A DNA stretch of 64,000 nucleotides from Morchella semilibera. Its lineage: Eukaryota > Ascomycota > Pezizomycetes > Pezizales > Morchellaceae. The stretch covers positions 62,001-126,000 of the forward strand of contig WBVU01000005.1 of the NCBI GenBank assembly GCA_009192285.1. Direction: 5' to 3'. A program made the position numbers and the translations under genes. The notes beneath the pieces were generated by a model. The model saw only the letters and a program-made list of their open reading frames with translations. It searched no databases and was not told the origin of the DNA. Shown piece by piece: positions 1 through 11,640 of this stretch (positions within the stretch are counted from its first letter, which is position 1; the number at the start of each line of letters is the position of its first letter).

Positions 1-3000
1 TAGGATAAACACGCAGACAGCCGAGCGGGCAGGCGTGTGGGCATATATGTACATCACCTACACATATAACCCTCAAGATTTGGCCATATATCATAAGGTT
101 TATTAAAGGAGTCTCAAAGTCCAAGAATAACCACCCCCACAAAACATGTGCCAAGACCTGATATTTGTAGGGGCCTAGCAAAACCCGCCCAGGTCCCGCG
201 AGCTTAGATTTCAGAGCGATGTAGATCCTCAAAGGATTGATAAAAGGGGGTATAACTTGAAGTATATCTTTTAGTTAAAGGATGGGTAAGCTCTCCTTCG
301 TGACGCAAAAAAGTAGTACACAGGGTCAGGGTTAGGGTTAGTCGAGCCGGAAAGTACTTATTTGAATGGGGCGAGAAAACTCTTTGTATGAAAGTTCCGT
401 CGTTATGTTAGGCCCTAGTGCAATCATTGGAGTAGATCTCCCAAATGCCATAGACTAGTTAACTACAAACGCCGAAGATGAAGTAGAATAGAATTATACT
501 TATTGAATGATACCAGGAACATACATTGGAATTTGCGGTAGTGGTGTACGAGGGGCATGGCAAGGACAGATGGAGGTAGGTGAAATGTCTAGCGGAAGTA
601 GAGTGCGATTCGCTCCACCAATTAAAGTGATATGATATCTTGTACGGGAATTCGAGGACTGGAGTGTCATCAGCCAAAACACAAGGACATGTAAAGAATC
701 GTAAAGGTGATCACTGTGACACGATACCAGTGCAAGGACATCAACGCCGAGTTATCAATACATTAACAATTATCTTTATCTATTTTATATTTTAAACAGT
801 GCCAGTACTTGGAGGGGGGGGGGGGGGGCGGGGGCGGTATTGTACGCACCTTAGAGACGCGCCACACTATGGAAACATACCCCACGACTACGAATAAGAG
901 GTGCGGCCTTAACACCGCCAATGCGAGTGACCCCCCATGACGCCCTGTCCCACCGCGGAAACACAATCCGCGCGAGTGCCACCGACATTGGCATCCGTTT
1001 CCGACGACACGGCTCGCGGCCTACAACTGCACGCTAGCTCTATAGTAGCCCCCCTCGAACCGGCTAACCACGTTATCCCAGCACCGCCACCCCCCCCCCC
1101 CTCCCACTCTTTACTCCTGGACACCCCTCCCAATTGCTGTTCCTGGCGAAGCCCTCGCTGGGGGCCACCAGTCCTGCGGCGGTGGAGGCGGTGGGAAAAC
1201 CGGTCTGAGGCAAGCCCTAATACTGCTTTGATGCCGTTACTAGCCCCCACCCCCCTCCCCTAGATGCTGCATGCGCCCAGAAGGTGGCTCTGTCCCACCG
1301 ACTACCGGGTTAAACTTAAAGGTCTGGGAATATAGCGTTGTGGATCACGACTGGGAATTATTACCGCAATTGGAGCTCGCCAGCCCGCCACTTTTCTAGA
1401 CTAAAGAAGCTAGACCTTACAACCCGTTTAATAATAATAAACGTCCCCTTAGCTTACCCCCCCCCCCCCACTGATATGATTTGACCGCTCGTCTAGAGGC
1501 GTGTACTACGGTTCTAGATTACCCATGCCGAGCCATAATAACACCTAAATACTTTCCACCAAACCACTTTCCGGTCTACCCCCTCTCTCTACGTTTTTAT
1601 ATCCAGGCAGGTTGATACTCAGGCATCTCGTAGTTGGATGATAGACACAAAACAGAAATTCGGATCAGGGGGAGGTATCGTGATTTGGCCAACACCCTCT
1701 GAATCTAATATTTAGTTCCTGGCGGCAGGTTTTGGTGTGGAAATCCCGCCAAGAGCACAAAATGTGAGCTCAAAATTTGAAAAACAGGGATTTGCCAAAT
1801 CACTCTAATACTTCCCTAGGACTAAATAGTAGATATAATATGGGGCGAGAACTGTACTGTTGAGAACCCTGCGGAGATGTATGTCGTATGTATGATGTCG
1901 CATGTATGTGTCGGCCGTGTGGTGTTGCATGTGGGTGTCGCATGAACTGTTTCCGGAGCGGAAATCGGGAACCGTTCTGACAGGGTAGGGCACCGACGAC
2001 CTCCCGACCCGACCCGACCCCTCTGCAGGTGCAGACCAGGAGCCAAAAAATGACTGTTTCTAGGCGCAGCTTGGTTACTGTTTCTAGGAGTCGTAAAGTC
2101 ATGTTTTTAGACGTCAAAAGAACATGCGTCTAGGAATCGAAGATTAGGGGGATTAATCTTAATCATGGATTATCACTCGCTTCTTTGCGCGCCCCTCTCT
2201 CCCTACCTCTCGCCTGCCCCTCTGCCCCCCCCCCCCCACCCGCTCTCCGCCTGCAGGATATCGACTATGAAGGATGCTACAGGTGGAGGATCCACATGGT
2301 GTCGCCTCTGTAGGTAGTGGCGAGGCGGCCATCTGGGGGCGTGGGTGCGGGTGCCGGGGTGGTGCAAAGGACAGTTCTTTCACGCACCCGGGCGAGGATG
2401 CGTATGGGCTCCAGTTGGCTGATAAGTATTACGAGCGGTAGCAAAGCCGCAACTGGTCCCGAGAAGAGATAAATTCACTGGACAATATGGTTGTGTCGTC
2501 GAAGATAGTATTCATTAGGGTGAAATAATGGGTTCGGGGGTATGTGTGGGACTGTTAGTGATAGTGGGCACACAAAGGAAATATTCATTTCGGATTTTTT
2601 AAAAATATAGCTGTTTTTTTCTTCCTTGTGGGTGTCAGTCTAATAGTGCAGGAACATGCGATGCGAAAGGAGGTGATACACATAGAGTAACTCAAGGTTC
2701 GCATGTCATAGTAGAAATCAAGAGAGATTCTCGCTGCACTCTTAAGGTTAAAGTCTGACATGATTTCGATAATGGAGATTTATGTTTTAGGTTTTCGGCC
2801 TAATTGAGATGCCGGTAGGGGCGGGGTGGAAAGCTGTAAAAGGACTTTTTAGACACCCTCACCCCCAGGGCCCATGATTTATGAGTAAGGCCTGAAACTG
2901 GCCTGTAGATACCTTCAGGTGCCTAGATACAAGATTCATAATTTCGGGGGAAACGGGGAAGCTCTCGGCATTTTGTGCTCTTTGGTGTGCTTCCTTGATT

Positions 3001-3397
3001 GCGCCATTAGATTCTAGGTATGCAGTAGGGGAGGTATTACTTATAGCGAGTTGTAAGTAATATGGGAGGCCTCTGGTTGGCCTGGCCAGCCATGCAAATC
3101 CTGTTTTCAGACCCCTGCTTCTACAATAAGTCTACTTTTCGCTATGGGCTGTCAGTTAAATGATGACCCTTTTTTCGGTGAAGGCCAAATGTGTGGCTTT
3201 GCTGGCGGATTCCCTGCTTCATTATCCATTAACCGGGCGGGATCAATCTCTAGCCAACCTCACCTGGATTTGCTGTGGGTTTTGGACCCCATGGAAAAGG
3301 GTGAGCAACTGATTTTCTAAGAGATAAGCTTTGGTAGTTGATTTGATAAATTCCGTGTTATTCCCGATCGAACGATCTATCTACTATAGAACACGAA
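1..3397. other. gene-free stretch
   Basis: I see no credible gene here. The short open frames are compositional, driven by homopolymer runs: G-run near 814-830, C-runs near 1088-1100, 1459-1469 and 2227-2237. A telomere-like TCAGGGTTAGGGTTAG lies near 316-331. One short inverted-repeat element is listed separately at 1680-1804. Confidence 0.6.
1680..1804. repeat. short inverted-repeat element, GTGATTTGGCCAA type
   Basis: The ends are gtgatttggccaa on the left and ttgccaaatcactcta on the right, a near-perfect inverted pair. The same ends and the same internal phrase (cctctgaa, aacagggatt) recur at 50160-50235, where the body is shorter. Two copies with the same termini suggest a small non-autonomous DNA transposon. 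The target duplication is unclear; a TA is possible. Confidence 0.5.
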
Positions 3398-5056
3398 CTA
3401 CGACCCATCCGAAAAAGACATTGCATCTCTCCTCAACTGTCCTAAATGCTGCAAATACATCTCCAGATTATCCCTTCCCATTAGATCTAACCCCCTATTC
3501 TGGCCCCAAACCTCCAGGCAACTCCTCACAAACGCCACGTAATTCCTGCCCATCGAACGGCCAACCTTTGCTATCGCTTTCTGCATCGTGAGGTCTGATC
3601 CAGCAGCCGCGCCTTGAAGCTCATCCACCCACAAACTCCCCAACTGTAGTAAGAGATACCCTAGCCTATAGATATCGCGATTCCGATCACCTACTAGTAT
3701 ATCGCTGTCCCCCGGCCGCAGAACTAGATATGGCGTCCACAGACCGATTTCCGCATTTTCGCTCTCCTGCGCTGTGAAGTAGTGTATTGTCCCGATGCCC
3801 CAGTCTCGTATCCAAGGGGAACAATATAGGTGTAGCAGTGATTGAGCAAGGGTTACCGTCACTAGCAACCTATCTTGAACTGTCAAGTCACTGGGACGTG
3901 TTTTGATGACCTGCTGAAGTGAAATATAGCCACCGTTGCCGCCGCTGCCGAGCTTGTGCGGTAACGATGGGGTTAGCCGAAGACGGAAGCCGCCGCTATC
4001 ATCTTGCACGTGCCGCTCATGACCTTCAACCTCACCCGCCACCTGCATACAGATATTTTCGTGCCTGCTTATGTGAGGCTGGGATGCGGCTGTTATATCA
4101 CCGCTGCCGGCGGGTTGAAAGCACAGTAGGGTCGATCCTGGTTTTACTGCTTGCCCGCTACCATACGTAAAGAGGAACGAGAACTGCGGTAATATCTCAG
4201 TAGTGGTATTTTGTAGCTGCGCTGGGTTCTCATTTTGACCCTCCACCGCCCCCACCGCTGGTGTGCCGACGGTCTGCCCGTCAAGACAAAGGTGTACAGT
4301 GTGGCACTGACAGAGTAGTGCATCTGAGATAGCCTTGTGAAGGCGCCCACTAGCCGCATGGATAAACTCTGTATTTCGGCGTGCCTTTGCCATGTTCGAG
4401 GCGGAGGTTACTGGACGTGATGTATCCTCCTCATACTCGATTTCCAAGCGCTGAGATCTTTTAATCAAGTTGAAGATCGATTCCAAGTCGAAGATGTAAT
4501 TCCGGAGTTCTCCGCAGAGTTTGCGAACCTCGTCGACGAGCCCTTTAACAAGGTGCGACAACCGGTCACGTGACAGTTGGGGGTTGCGCGGGCCCATACA
4601 TGGTACACTTGACTTAAGCGAGTGTAGTGCACGACGACGCCTCCCCGTCGAGGTGCCTGGGAGGGATATGGGTGCTCCTGCCTGCGCCAGTTTCTCCTGC
4701 GAGAGCACCTGTGAAGCGTGGATCTTCTTGAGTGTGGATGAGCAATTGTCAATAGCGGCCTTGACCGCGCCGATATGATTGCCCAGCTTGTCCTCGAGGC
4801 GGGCGTTGAGGTCCTCATCTTGCCAGTGCGGGCTATTGAGGTCCTCCAACAGCGCATGGCGCAGCTTCTTCTCTGCAATGCCCCGGAGAAACAGCTCCAG
4901 TTCTTGCCTCAGGATTGATTCAAGAACTGTGGCCGTACGTAGTATCTCCTTCGAGTCCTCACCGTACGATTTGTAGCTTGAGACAAAGGTAGTGACTTGG
5001 CGGTAGCCTTGGAAGACCAACACCGTAAGAGGGAGGACCCCAAGGGTGATGTCCAT
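3398..5056 (-). CDS. DUF7580-like protein with HeLo-like N-terminus
   Basis: A single open frame of 552 aa starts at ATG. The N-terminus (MDITLGVLPLTVLVFQGYRQ) has the hydrophobic helix followed by an amphipathic bundle seen in HeLo-like and DUF7580 fungal proteins. The C-terminal third has a degenerate kinase-like pattern of the DUF7580 family: QDRLLVTVTLAQSLLHLY, then PYLVLRPG, then DIYRLGYLLLQLGSLW. No catalytic kinase motifs (HRD, DFG) are visible, so enzymatic activity is doubtful. Members of this family are commonly uncharacterised, and some are linked to fungal cell-death or incompatibility proteins (family knowledge). The neighbour on the plus strand is divergent, starting about 290 bp away, so a shared promoter region is possible. 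The middle region (residues about 130-180) is basic and low in recognisable motifs. Confident as a gene; function is inferred. Confidence 0.8.
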   Translation of the reverse strand: MDITLGVLPLTVLVFQGYRQVTTFVSSYKSYGEDSKEILRTATVLESILRQELELFLRGIAEKKLRHALLEDLNSPHWQDEDLNARLEDKLGNHIGAVKAAIDNCSSTLKKIHASQVLSQEKLAQAGAPISLPGTSTGRRRRALHSLKSSVPCMGPRNPQLSRDRLSHLVKGLVDEVRKLCGELRNYIFDLESIFNLIKRSQRLEIEYEEDTSRPVTSASNMAKARRNTEFIHAASGRLHKAISDALLCQCHTVHLCLDGQTVGTPAVGAVEGQNENPAQLQNTTTEILPQFSFLFTYGSGQAVKPGSTLLCFQPAGSGDITAASQPHISRHENICMQVAGEVEGHERHVQDDSGGFRLRLTPSLPHKLGSGGNGGYISLQQVIKTRPSDLTVQDRLLVTVTLAQSLLHLYCSPWIRDWGIGTIHYFTAQESENAEIGLWTPYLVLRPGDSDILVGDRNRDIYRLGYLLLQLGSLWVDELQGAAAGSDLTMQKAIAKVGRSMGRNYVAFVRSCLEVWGQNRGLDLMGRDNLEMYLQHLGQLRRDAMSFSDGS

Positions 5057-5349
5057 GCCGGCAGCGGCGTTCCTTTCCCGCTAAGATAGAATAGAGGGCG
5101 GGGCGGGGCGATGCGGGGGTGGGAAAGAGTGGGGGTGGGAAAGAGGGGTGTTGTTGTTGTTGTGGACTGCGGGGCTAGAATTCGGGAATATGTTTGGTCC
5201 TCAAAAGCCTCGGACCAGCGAACCAATCAGGATCTAGCAGATATGTAGGTACACATCTTACGTGACTAAGTACCAACGCGTATTTTCTTTAATCGCAATA
5301 TTGACTCACTCGGCGTGGACCAGGTTCGCCGGTGCATTAATCTGTCTAG

Positions 5350-7496
5350 ATGTCCTCCTCGCAGACACCACGCATTGCCAGTAGCCTGTCACTGCATGCA
5401 CCTCCCACATTCGCGACCTTTCCAAACTCTCCAGCAAACACGGAGAGGTTGATTACAGAACATCTCTCTGTCACGAGTTTGGGCGCTTCCGCCTGTGGAC
5501 GCATGGCTTCGACAAGGCACCTCCACCACACGGGAATATACTGGATGAGGTACTTGAGGAGGCGAAATACCTTAAGGAGCCCACGGTCCTCCTTCTTGCC
5601 TCGTTTGCTAGCTGCCTGCTCCGATAACTGCCTCCGGAAGGGTACCATTCTACTTTGTGATGGGTGGGTAGGGCTAACATCACTTGTAGTTGGCAATAAC
5701 AACACCCGCAAACTCCTCCGCTTATCCCTTCGCGAGGTGATTAGCGCCTACCCGCACTTGGAAGAGAAGTTGAACTGCGTGTGGGATACGCGAGATAAAG
5801 CGATCCAGGAATTGCGCGCGTGCATCGATGCTCTCTTTGACATGGTGCCGACACTTGATAATGTGGTCCATGAGATGCAAGAGGGGACAGACCTACCAGA
5901 GGAGGAACCAGTAGCTTGTCCAATACTTGGGACGGGCAACCACTGGGAGATATACCAACGGTATATTAGAGACAGGTTCCCCCAAGCCATTGAGGGGCTG
6001 AATATCGAAGGGTTTGCGAAGGGGAATGCTCAGTTTTATGGATCGCTGGTAAGGGGGAACGGAGAACTGGGTGTGGACGAGGGTGTACTGCAGGCGGAAG
6101 GTGAGGAGAAGGGAGACTACGAGGAGGAGGACCAGGGGCAGGAGGGGCAGGGGCAGGAAGAGGAGGAGGAGAGGGAGCAGGAGCTTGGGTATGAGGACTG
6201 CGAGCTGGAAGCAAGGTAAGCGTGCCAGAAGCACCCCCTATAATATTAACAAGATTTAAAATCGCTTTTTGATAGTCAGCACCTACCAACTCTACTAGAG
6301 GAGCCCGCCATCAACGATGAAACCGCGCAAACCATCTTAGGGCCGACACAAGGTCCAGCCTCCAGGAACGTCCCCGCAACGTTCAAAGATTCCGGTCTCG
6401 GGAGCTCCGCACCTGGCACTCGCCCCATTAAGTCCATTTGCCCTCTTCCAGTACAACCCAATTTGTTGACCCCCCCGAAGTCTCTCCTCACAGACACACT
6501 CCTTGCACCACCACCCTCTGTCTCAGCGTTCTCTGCATCGACTATCTGTTCCACAACTTCGGAACCAAAGAACCGACGTCTCCTCCCACGAGTTCCAGAT
6601 CATTCGAGGGGATCCTCCGGCTTTACTTGCACATTCTGTGGCCGCATGCAGCTCCCAACCACTCGAGGCCATGCGTGGAGGTGAGCTAATAACCCACAAC
6701 ATTCCCTTCTGCCATATAAACACCACCGAAAACTAATGGATATCATTGCGAATCCTACAATCAGAAAACACGTCTTTGCTGATCTTGCACCATATATGTG
6801 TATACGCTCGCGCTGCCCTAGCGCAGGCACGTTCTACACCTCGAAGAAGGCTTGGGTCGCGCACGACACCCGATGCATACGAGACGCACGCGAGGGCGCC
6901 GGAGAAACTACGACAGAGATGTGTCCGTTCTGCTTGAAAGATTTTGGTCGAGACACGGGACGGTTCTATAGCCATGTTGCACACCACATGGAGGATATAC
7001 GACTATTCGCCCTCCCACCGGCCTTTCGGGAGTATGAGGTGGGAGAGTACATGGATAGCTCGGGGATGGGGAGCAGCGAGCATACGGGGAGCAGCGAGTG
7101 TACGGAGAGCTCTATGGGTAGGAGTCCAATTGGGGTGCATGTTGCGAAGAACAAAGTGATTGATCCCTTGAAAACGAGGGAGTGGGCTATACAAGCACAA
7201 GTCGAGATTGGGGGTTAGTATGCGTCAGTATAGATATTGCTATCATTATACTAACAGGACCACCCATAGCAGCAGAGGGTGTCAGACCAATATCAGTTGC
7301 ATCGTTGGAACCTGAAGATGATCTAATGGGACGTACATACAGGCGGACGCTCGGAAGGGTCACACCCGCAGGGACGAAGGGGCTGTCGAGACATCAAGAG
7401 AGAAACGGATGGGATGAGCGCGTGAGGAGCACAGCAGCTCATACGCCCCCTATTAGAAGTACGTCTAGCTCGGAAGAAAGCAGTGTGGATGGATAA
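5350..7496 (+). CDS. AcuF-type C2H2 zinc-finger protein, spliced
   Basis: Several exons fit one protein. Introns 6216-6275, 6681-6764 and 7214-7269 each have GT-AG ends and keep the reading phase. Exons are roughly 5690-6215, 6276-6680, 6765-7213 and 7270-7496. Family marks: an EFGRFRLW helix near 5475 (another frame, so a further exon), a HI-x-FP-like segment (YIRDRFPQAIEGL), a DSGLGSS motif, then zinc-binding parts CTFC, PYMC and CPFC followed by H-x3-H and LFALP. This order matches the zf-C2H2 AcuF family of fungal proteins, likely nuclear or regulatory; their role is not well known. The 5' end is unresolved: the ATG at 5350 is open, but the EFGRFRLW exon ends in TAA at 5625 with no clean donor before it, so a missed intron or a frameshift remains possible. 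The C-terminal exon is Ser/Thr-rich. Expect an acidic Glu/Gly repeat near 6100-6200. Confidence 0.72.
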
Positions 7497-8297
7497 TGTA
7501 GGAACTAGGGTTAGGGTTATGAATCATATGTAATTTGGATATAAAGTGGCTACAAATTCAACAATATTGTTTGTTATTTCATTGATCTTGTGTAGCCGCT
7601 AAGGATATGAAGATATACAGCATTTTATTCTTAGAAATCCCCTACAACCGTTCCACCAGTCATGACACCGAAAATAAAACAGGCACATAAAACAAAATTA
7701 GGAAACTAGAAGGAACCTGGTGTGCCTGCCCCCCTCCCTATTCCATTTTGGACGAGGTTGCTCCGTGGCTTCCATGGGGGCGACGGGGCCCACAGAGCAC
7801 ACCGGGGGATTTTGTCTCCATGGAGTGACCCTGTTTGCTTCTACTCCGCGAGAGCTCAGCGAGCGGGGACAACCACAGCAAGTTGTCAGCGGGGTAGCAG
7901 GTTTCGCTAGCATCCTCTACTGGCAGAATGAGGTCACACGGCAAAAGGTACATTGACTAGGACAAGGTTTCCGCGCGATTATTATATTTTCTTCGCTGTA
8001 CACTCAGCCAGGTTCGCCGTTGAGCAATGTTCATCGCTTGGTCAGATCACTCCTAAGGAATAAGTATATGTCCCTGCTTGGAGATACATATACTTAGACA
8101 AAACGCTACGCAGGATACCCGTGAAGATCTAGCCAGAGACTAATAAGTGGAACAACGCTAAACTATCCTCTTCAATTAAAATCGTAACAATCTGGAACAT
8201 CGTGCTTTAATATATCCTGCATGCCCCAGAAGGCCTACAATGCCTTCAAGGCTTCATCCCCGAACAGGTATAGAGTGCATAGGCTGACATTCATGTC
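7497..8297. other. gene-free stretch
   Basis: No credible gene. It holds the 3' flanks of two convergent genes. An interstitial AGGGTTAGGGTTA lies at 7507-7519, just after the upstream stop codon. Small open frames near 7700-7950 are short, overlap each other on both strands and show no family pattern. Confidence 0.6.
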
Positions 8298-8981
8298 TCA
8301 AATATCTGCTCCATGGCTAAGCAGCACTTCAACCACGCTCTTATGCCCGCTTTCCGAAGCGAGATCGAGTGCGCTCTTCCCCAAACTGTCCTTGGCGTTG
8401 ATATCTACTCCGCGCCCCAGAAGGATTTTAACCACCCCCCTATGCCCACCCGAAGCGTGATGGAGTGCGGTCATCCCCCACCTATCCTTGGCGTTGATAT
8501 ACGCGCCGTGGCTAAGAAGGGCCTTAGCCACGCCCTTATGCCCGCCCTCCGAAGCCCAATGGAGTGAGGTTGTCCCCCACATGTCCTTGGCGTGGATATC
8601 TGCACCGCAGCTGATAAGGACCTCAACCACACCCTTATCCCCACCACACGAAGCGCAATGGAGTGCGGTCTTCTCCCACTTGTCCTCGGCTCCGATATCT
8701 GCCCCGTGGCTAAGTAGGACCTCAACCACGCCTCTATGCCCGCCCTCCGAAGCGTAATATATTGAGGTCATTCCCCACCTGTCCTTGGCGTTGATATCTG
8801 CGCTGTGGCTAAGCAAGGCCTCAACCACGGCCTTATGCCCGCCTTCCGAAGCCCAATGGAGTGAAGTCGTCCCCCACATGTCCTTGGCGTGGATATCGGC
8901 GCCGTGGCCAAGAAGGACCTTAACCAAGCCCTTATGCCCGCCCTCCGAAAACCAATGGAGTGCAGTCTTCTCCCACCCATC
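8298..8981 (-). repeat. tandem ankyrin repeats, 99-bp unit, duplicated trimer
   Basis: Six repeats follow the order A-B-C-A-B-C, then a seventh, D. A units share WEKTALH, B units share MWGTTSLHWASEGGHK exactly, and C units share RWGMT. The period is thus about 297 bp (three units) on top of 99 bp. The second C unit lacks one residue (a 3-bp loss). The high identity points to recent segmental duplication or gene conversion inside the coding sequence. Confidence 0.85.
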
Positions 8982-10408
8982 CGTAGCGTTGATGTCTGCC
9001 CCAAGCTTTAGAAGGACCTCAACTGCCTGCCCACGCTTGCGTTCCAAATCATAACCGGTCGGGGCTATCTCGGCCCTATCCTCCCCTTCCTCGATATCTT
9101 CGCAAAGCGCAAGTACAAAGGCCTCACCCCCCTCCCCCAAAACATGATGAAGTACGGTCTTTGAATCCCATGTTAGATTGATATCTGACCCATTGTGAGC
9201 AAGTAACTTAAATAGCCGCCAGTCCTCATCTTCCAGTGCTTTCTCGATAGCAGTTTGACCGCGCTGGTTCCTGGCTTCTGGGTCGCCTCCGCACTGCAGC
9301 CACAATTTGAAAAGAGTTAAGCTGTCAAGCACCTCAAGGCTATTCGAGGGATCAGGTGCGAGCGTAGGGTAGGCTGCGCTCATTTCCAGGACGGTTTCCC
9401 AGGGTATGTAATTGGCAACGGCTTTTGTGGTCTCCACATCATTTTGCTTCAGGGCAATCTTGAGGCTCTCTACGAAGCGTGGGATGAGGTGTGTAGTGAC
9501 ATCCTTGCCAAGCGAGGGTTCCCGTGGAGCAATAGGTAAATCACCTCCCATGTACCATTTCGGATCAATGATTAAACCATAAGTAGCATAGTTTGATACT
9601 TCAGCAAGACTAATGCCAGAGAGTATCGACCGTGATCGTTTGATTGATGAAGCGGAGGGCCTTGGCGTTGCCGGCCGGGGTTTATTTATGCCTCTGTATA
9701 CCCGACTGTTCTGAAGGCTGTTCTCAAAGTCTGTCCCGACCGAAGAGGGCGAAAGCATACTACGCCCGGTCACGGAACTCCCAGCAATGCTGGCGCCTGA
9801 TGATCCAACCGCCGCGGCTAAGTCAAGCTTACGTGCCACTTCGGCATCGCTGCGAAGCAGTTCTGCTACTTCCCCTCGCAATTCATTCAAGCCACCGGCC
9901 TGCGGTTCGCTATATCCCATAACGTGTCTCAGCTTATGCCCTCTCGGAGAGGTTGTGACCTCAGGGGAGAGAGCCGGCGCGAGGGGCGGCATCACACATA
10001 CCTAGTAAGGATTGAAAGTATGAGGGTTATACTGGTCCTGTGCCCTTGTAGTCGTTGAACAAGGTCCACCAGGTTGGACTTTGCCACTGCCCACCGCAGC
10101 CGCTGAAGAGTCTTTTGCCATGACCGCAGGCGCTTGATCTCCCTCTCAAGTTCCGAAAATGTGGCCACGCACCTAACTAGCACTGTCACAACCTGGTCTA
10201 GGTCAATAATCGACGCCCGAGCGATGTTGAGAGACCCCGAGTTAATGTATGTATTCAGTTGGAGGATGGTGAATCGGAAGTGATTTATTTCATCATAGAC
10301 CGTCCGGGCATAGTCATGGGTAGGTATGAACTCTGCAAATGACTTAGCTACCTCAATGGAGACTGTTAACAATCCAGCGATGGAGGCGGCGACTGAAAGG
10401 GGGTCCAT
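8298..10408 (-). CDS. HeLo-like / ankyrin-repeat protein, one intron
   Basis: Exon 1 is 10408-10002 and exon 2 is 9927-8298. The 74-nt intron (GTATGT to GAG) restores phase exactly, giving 678 aa. Residues 1-136 (MDPLSVAASIAGLLTVSIEV) match the fungal N-terminal HeLo-like/PigL_N helical domain found at the front of STAND proteins. A Ser-rich linker follows, then about 3 degenerate ankyrin repeats. Residues about 452-678 are seven tidy 33-residue ankyrin repeats ending in HGADI directly before the stop. There is no NACHT or NB-ARC between them, so this is a NTPase-less relative of NLRs. HeLo-like domains are known to insert in membranes in some cell-death proteins (family knowledge); that role here is inference. 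The protein ends within a repeat, so a further 3' exon cannot be excluded. Confidence 0.85.
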
Positions 10409-11043
10409 GGCGTTGTATTGAATTGAACTTTGCGATCTAGGTACTGAGGTGATGATATTTGGTGTGTTGTCGATGCCGCATTACATAACCGTGCGAGGCT
10501 GAAGGTTCAGCGCAAGATCCATACCTGATATGGGGCCTAGATCCGTCAACATTGAATATCGACCAAGGAAGACTCCGCTCTTGGCGATTTCTCCCTGACC
10601 CAATATAGCATAAACCAAAGCTGGCGGGGGGGTTGCTGTACATACGGCTTTATAAATTTAATTACGTATGGAAAGACACTCACCGTCTCTATCTTGTATA
10701 AGGAATAATTTCCCGCATGGCGAAGATGCCGACATTCAATCCGGAGGGCAATGACAGCGGATAAAGCCAATCGATAGGTGCCTGTGCCTGCATAATAAAA
10801 GTGCGCGGTTGCGGGATCCCTAACCCTGTCGGGGTTAGACTGTTGCTAGCAAGGATCGTCCTCTCACTCCCTCTTAAGCTACATGCCTTTCTGCTCTACA
10901 GCTCCCACCCTGCGATCTATCCTCAGCTTCCCCACCACCTTCCGCTCCCCAGTGCGGCAAAGTAGGCGCGACCAAGGCAAGGCGATTGGCACCGAGCGAT
11001 GGTGCTACACTCACAGAACGCCAACATCAGGCTTGGTGATGTA
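10409..11043. other. gene-free stretch upstream of the HeLo-like gene
   Basis: This is the promoter side of the gene ending at 10408. No motif can be assigned with confidence. A single CCCTAACCCTG lies at about 10809-10819. The small open frames here have no family pattern. Confidence 0.5.
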
Positions 11044-11131
11044 TTTCGGGTGTAGGGGTAAGTGAAAAGACACCAAGCTGCCAGGTTTGCATGAAGGGTG
11101 TCTTCTCACTTACCCCTACACCCGAAGTACA
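11044..11131. repeat. imperfect inverted repeat, hairpin
   Basis: The left arm spans about 11038-11073 (core ttcgggtgtaggggtaag) and the right arm about 11096-11131 (core cttacccctacacccgaa). The arms are about 36 nt with two mismatches around a short loop of roughly 22 nt. It could be a tiny foldback element or a transcribed hairpin. Confidence 0.75.
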
Positions 11132-11283
11132 TTGCCTGGGGGAAGGTGCAATGGCTAATGGGGATCTAGAAAAAGGAAATTTAGCAACGGTGATGGTCAA
11201 ATCCTACCCCTTCCAGGCAACGACGTCACCAAACCTGGGGGTCCAGAATCTACTTGTATCACCAGGCCAGGAGATAATCATAC

Positions 11284-11640
11284 ACAATGGGTCGATCCAT
11301 AGCTACTCTAGACAAAATGCGGTTTCTAGGATCAAGGCCGAGCAAGAAGATCGTAGAAGCGCAGTCTACAGCCTACGACCGAGTGCCTACGTGCTGTCGT
11401 TCACAATGGGTCGATCCATAGCTACTCTAGACAAAATGCAGTTTCTAGGATCAAGGCCGAGCAAGAAGATCGTAGAAACGCAGTCTACAGCCTACGACCG
11501 AGTGCCTACGTGCTGTCGTTTACAATGGGTCGATCCATAGCTCCCCTAGACAAAATGCAGTTTCTGGGATCAAGGCCGAACAAGACGATCGTGGAAACTC
11601 AGTCGACAGCCTACGACCGGGTACTTATGGCTCGAGAAGC
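11284..11640. repeat. 119-bp tandem repeat, three copies
   Basis: Copies start at 11284, 11403 and 11522, each with acaatgggtcgatccatag. Copies 1 and 2 are nearly identical; copy 3 differs at about ten sites and diverges at its end. The unit is not a multiple of three, so the phrase MGRSIATLDKMQFLGSRP is read in a different frame in each copy. This suggests a decayed exon duplicated after coding constraint was lost. Confidence 0.85.

Noticed and set aside
909-1263. Overlapping open frames on both strands near 0.9-1.3 kb
   Set aside because: Driven by C/G homopolymers and Pro/Gly bias; no conserved motif on either strand.
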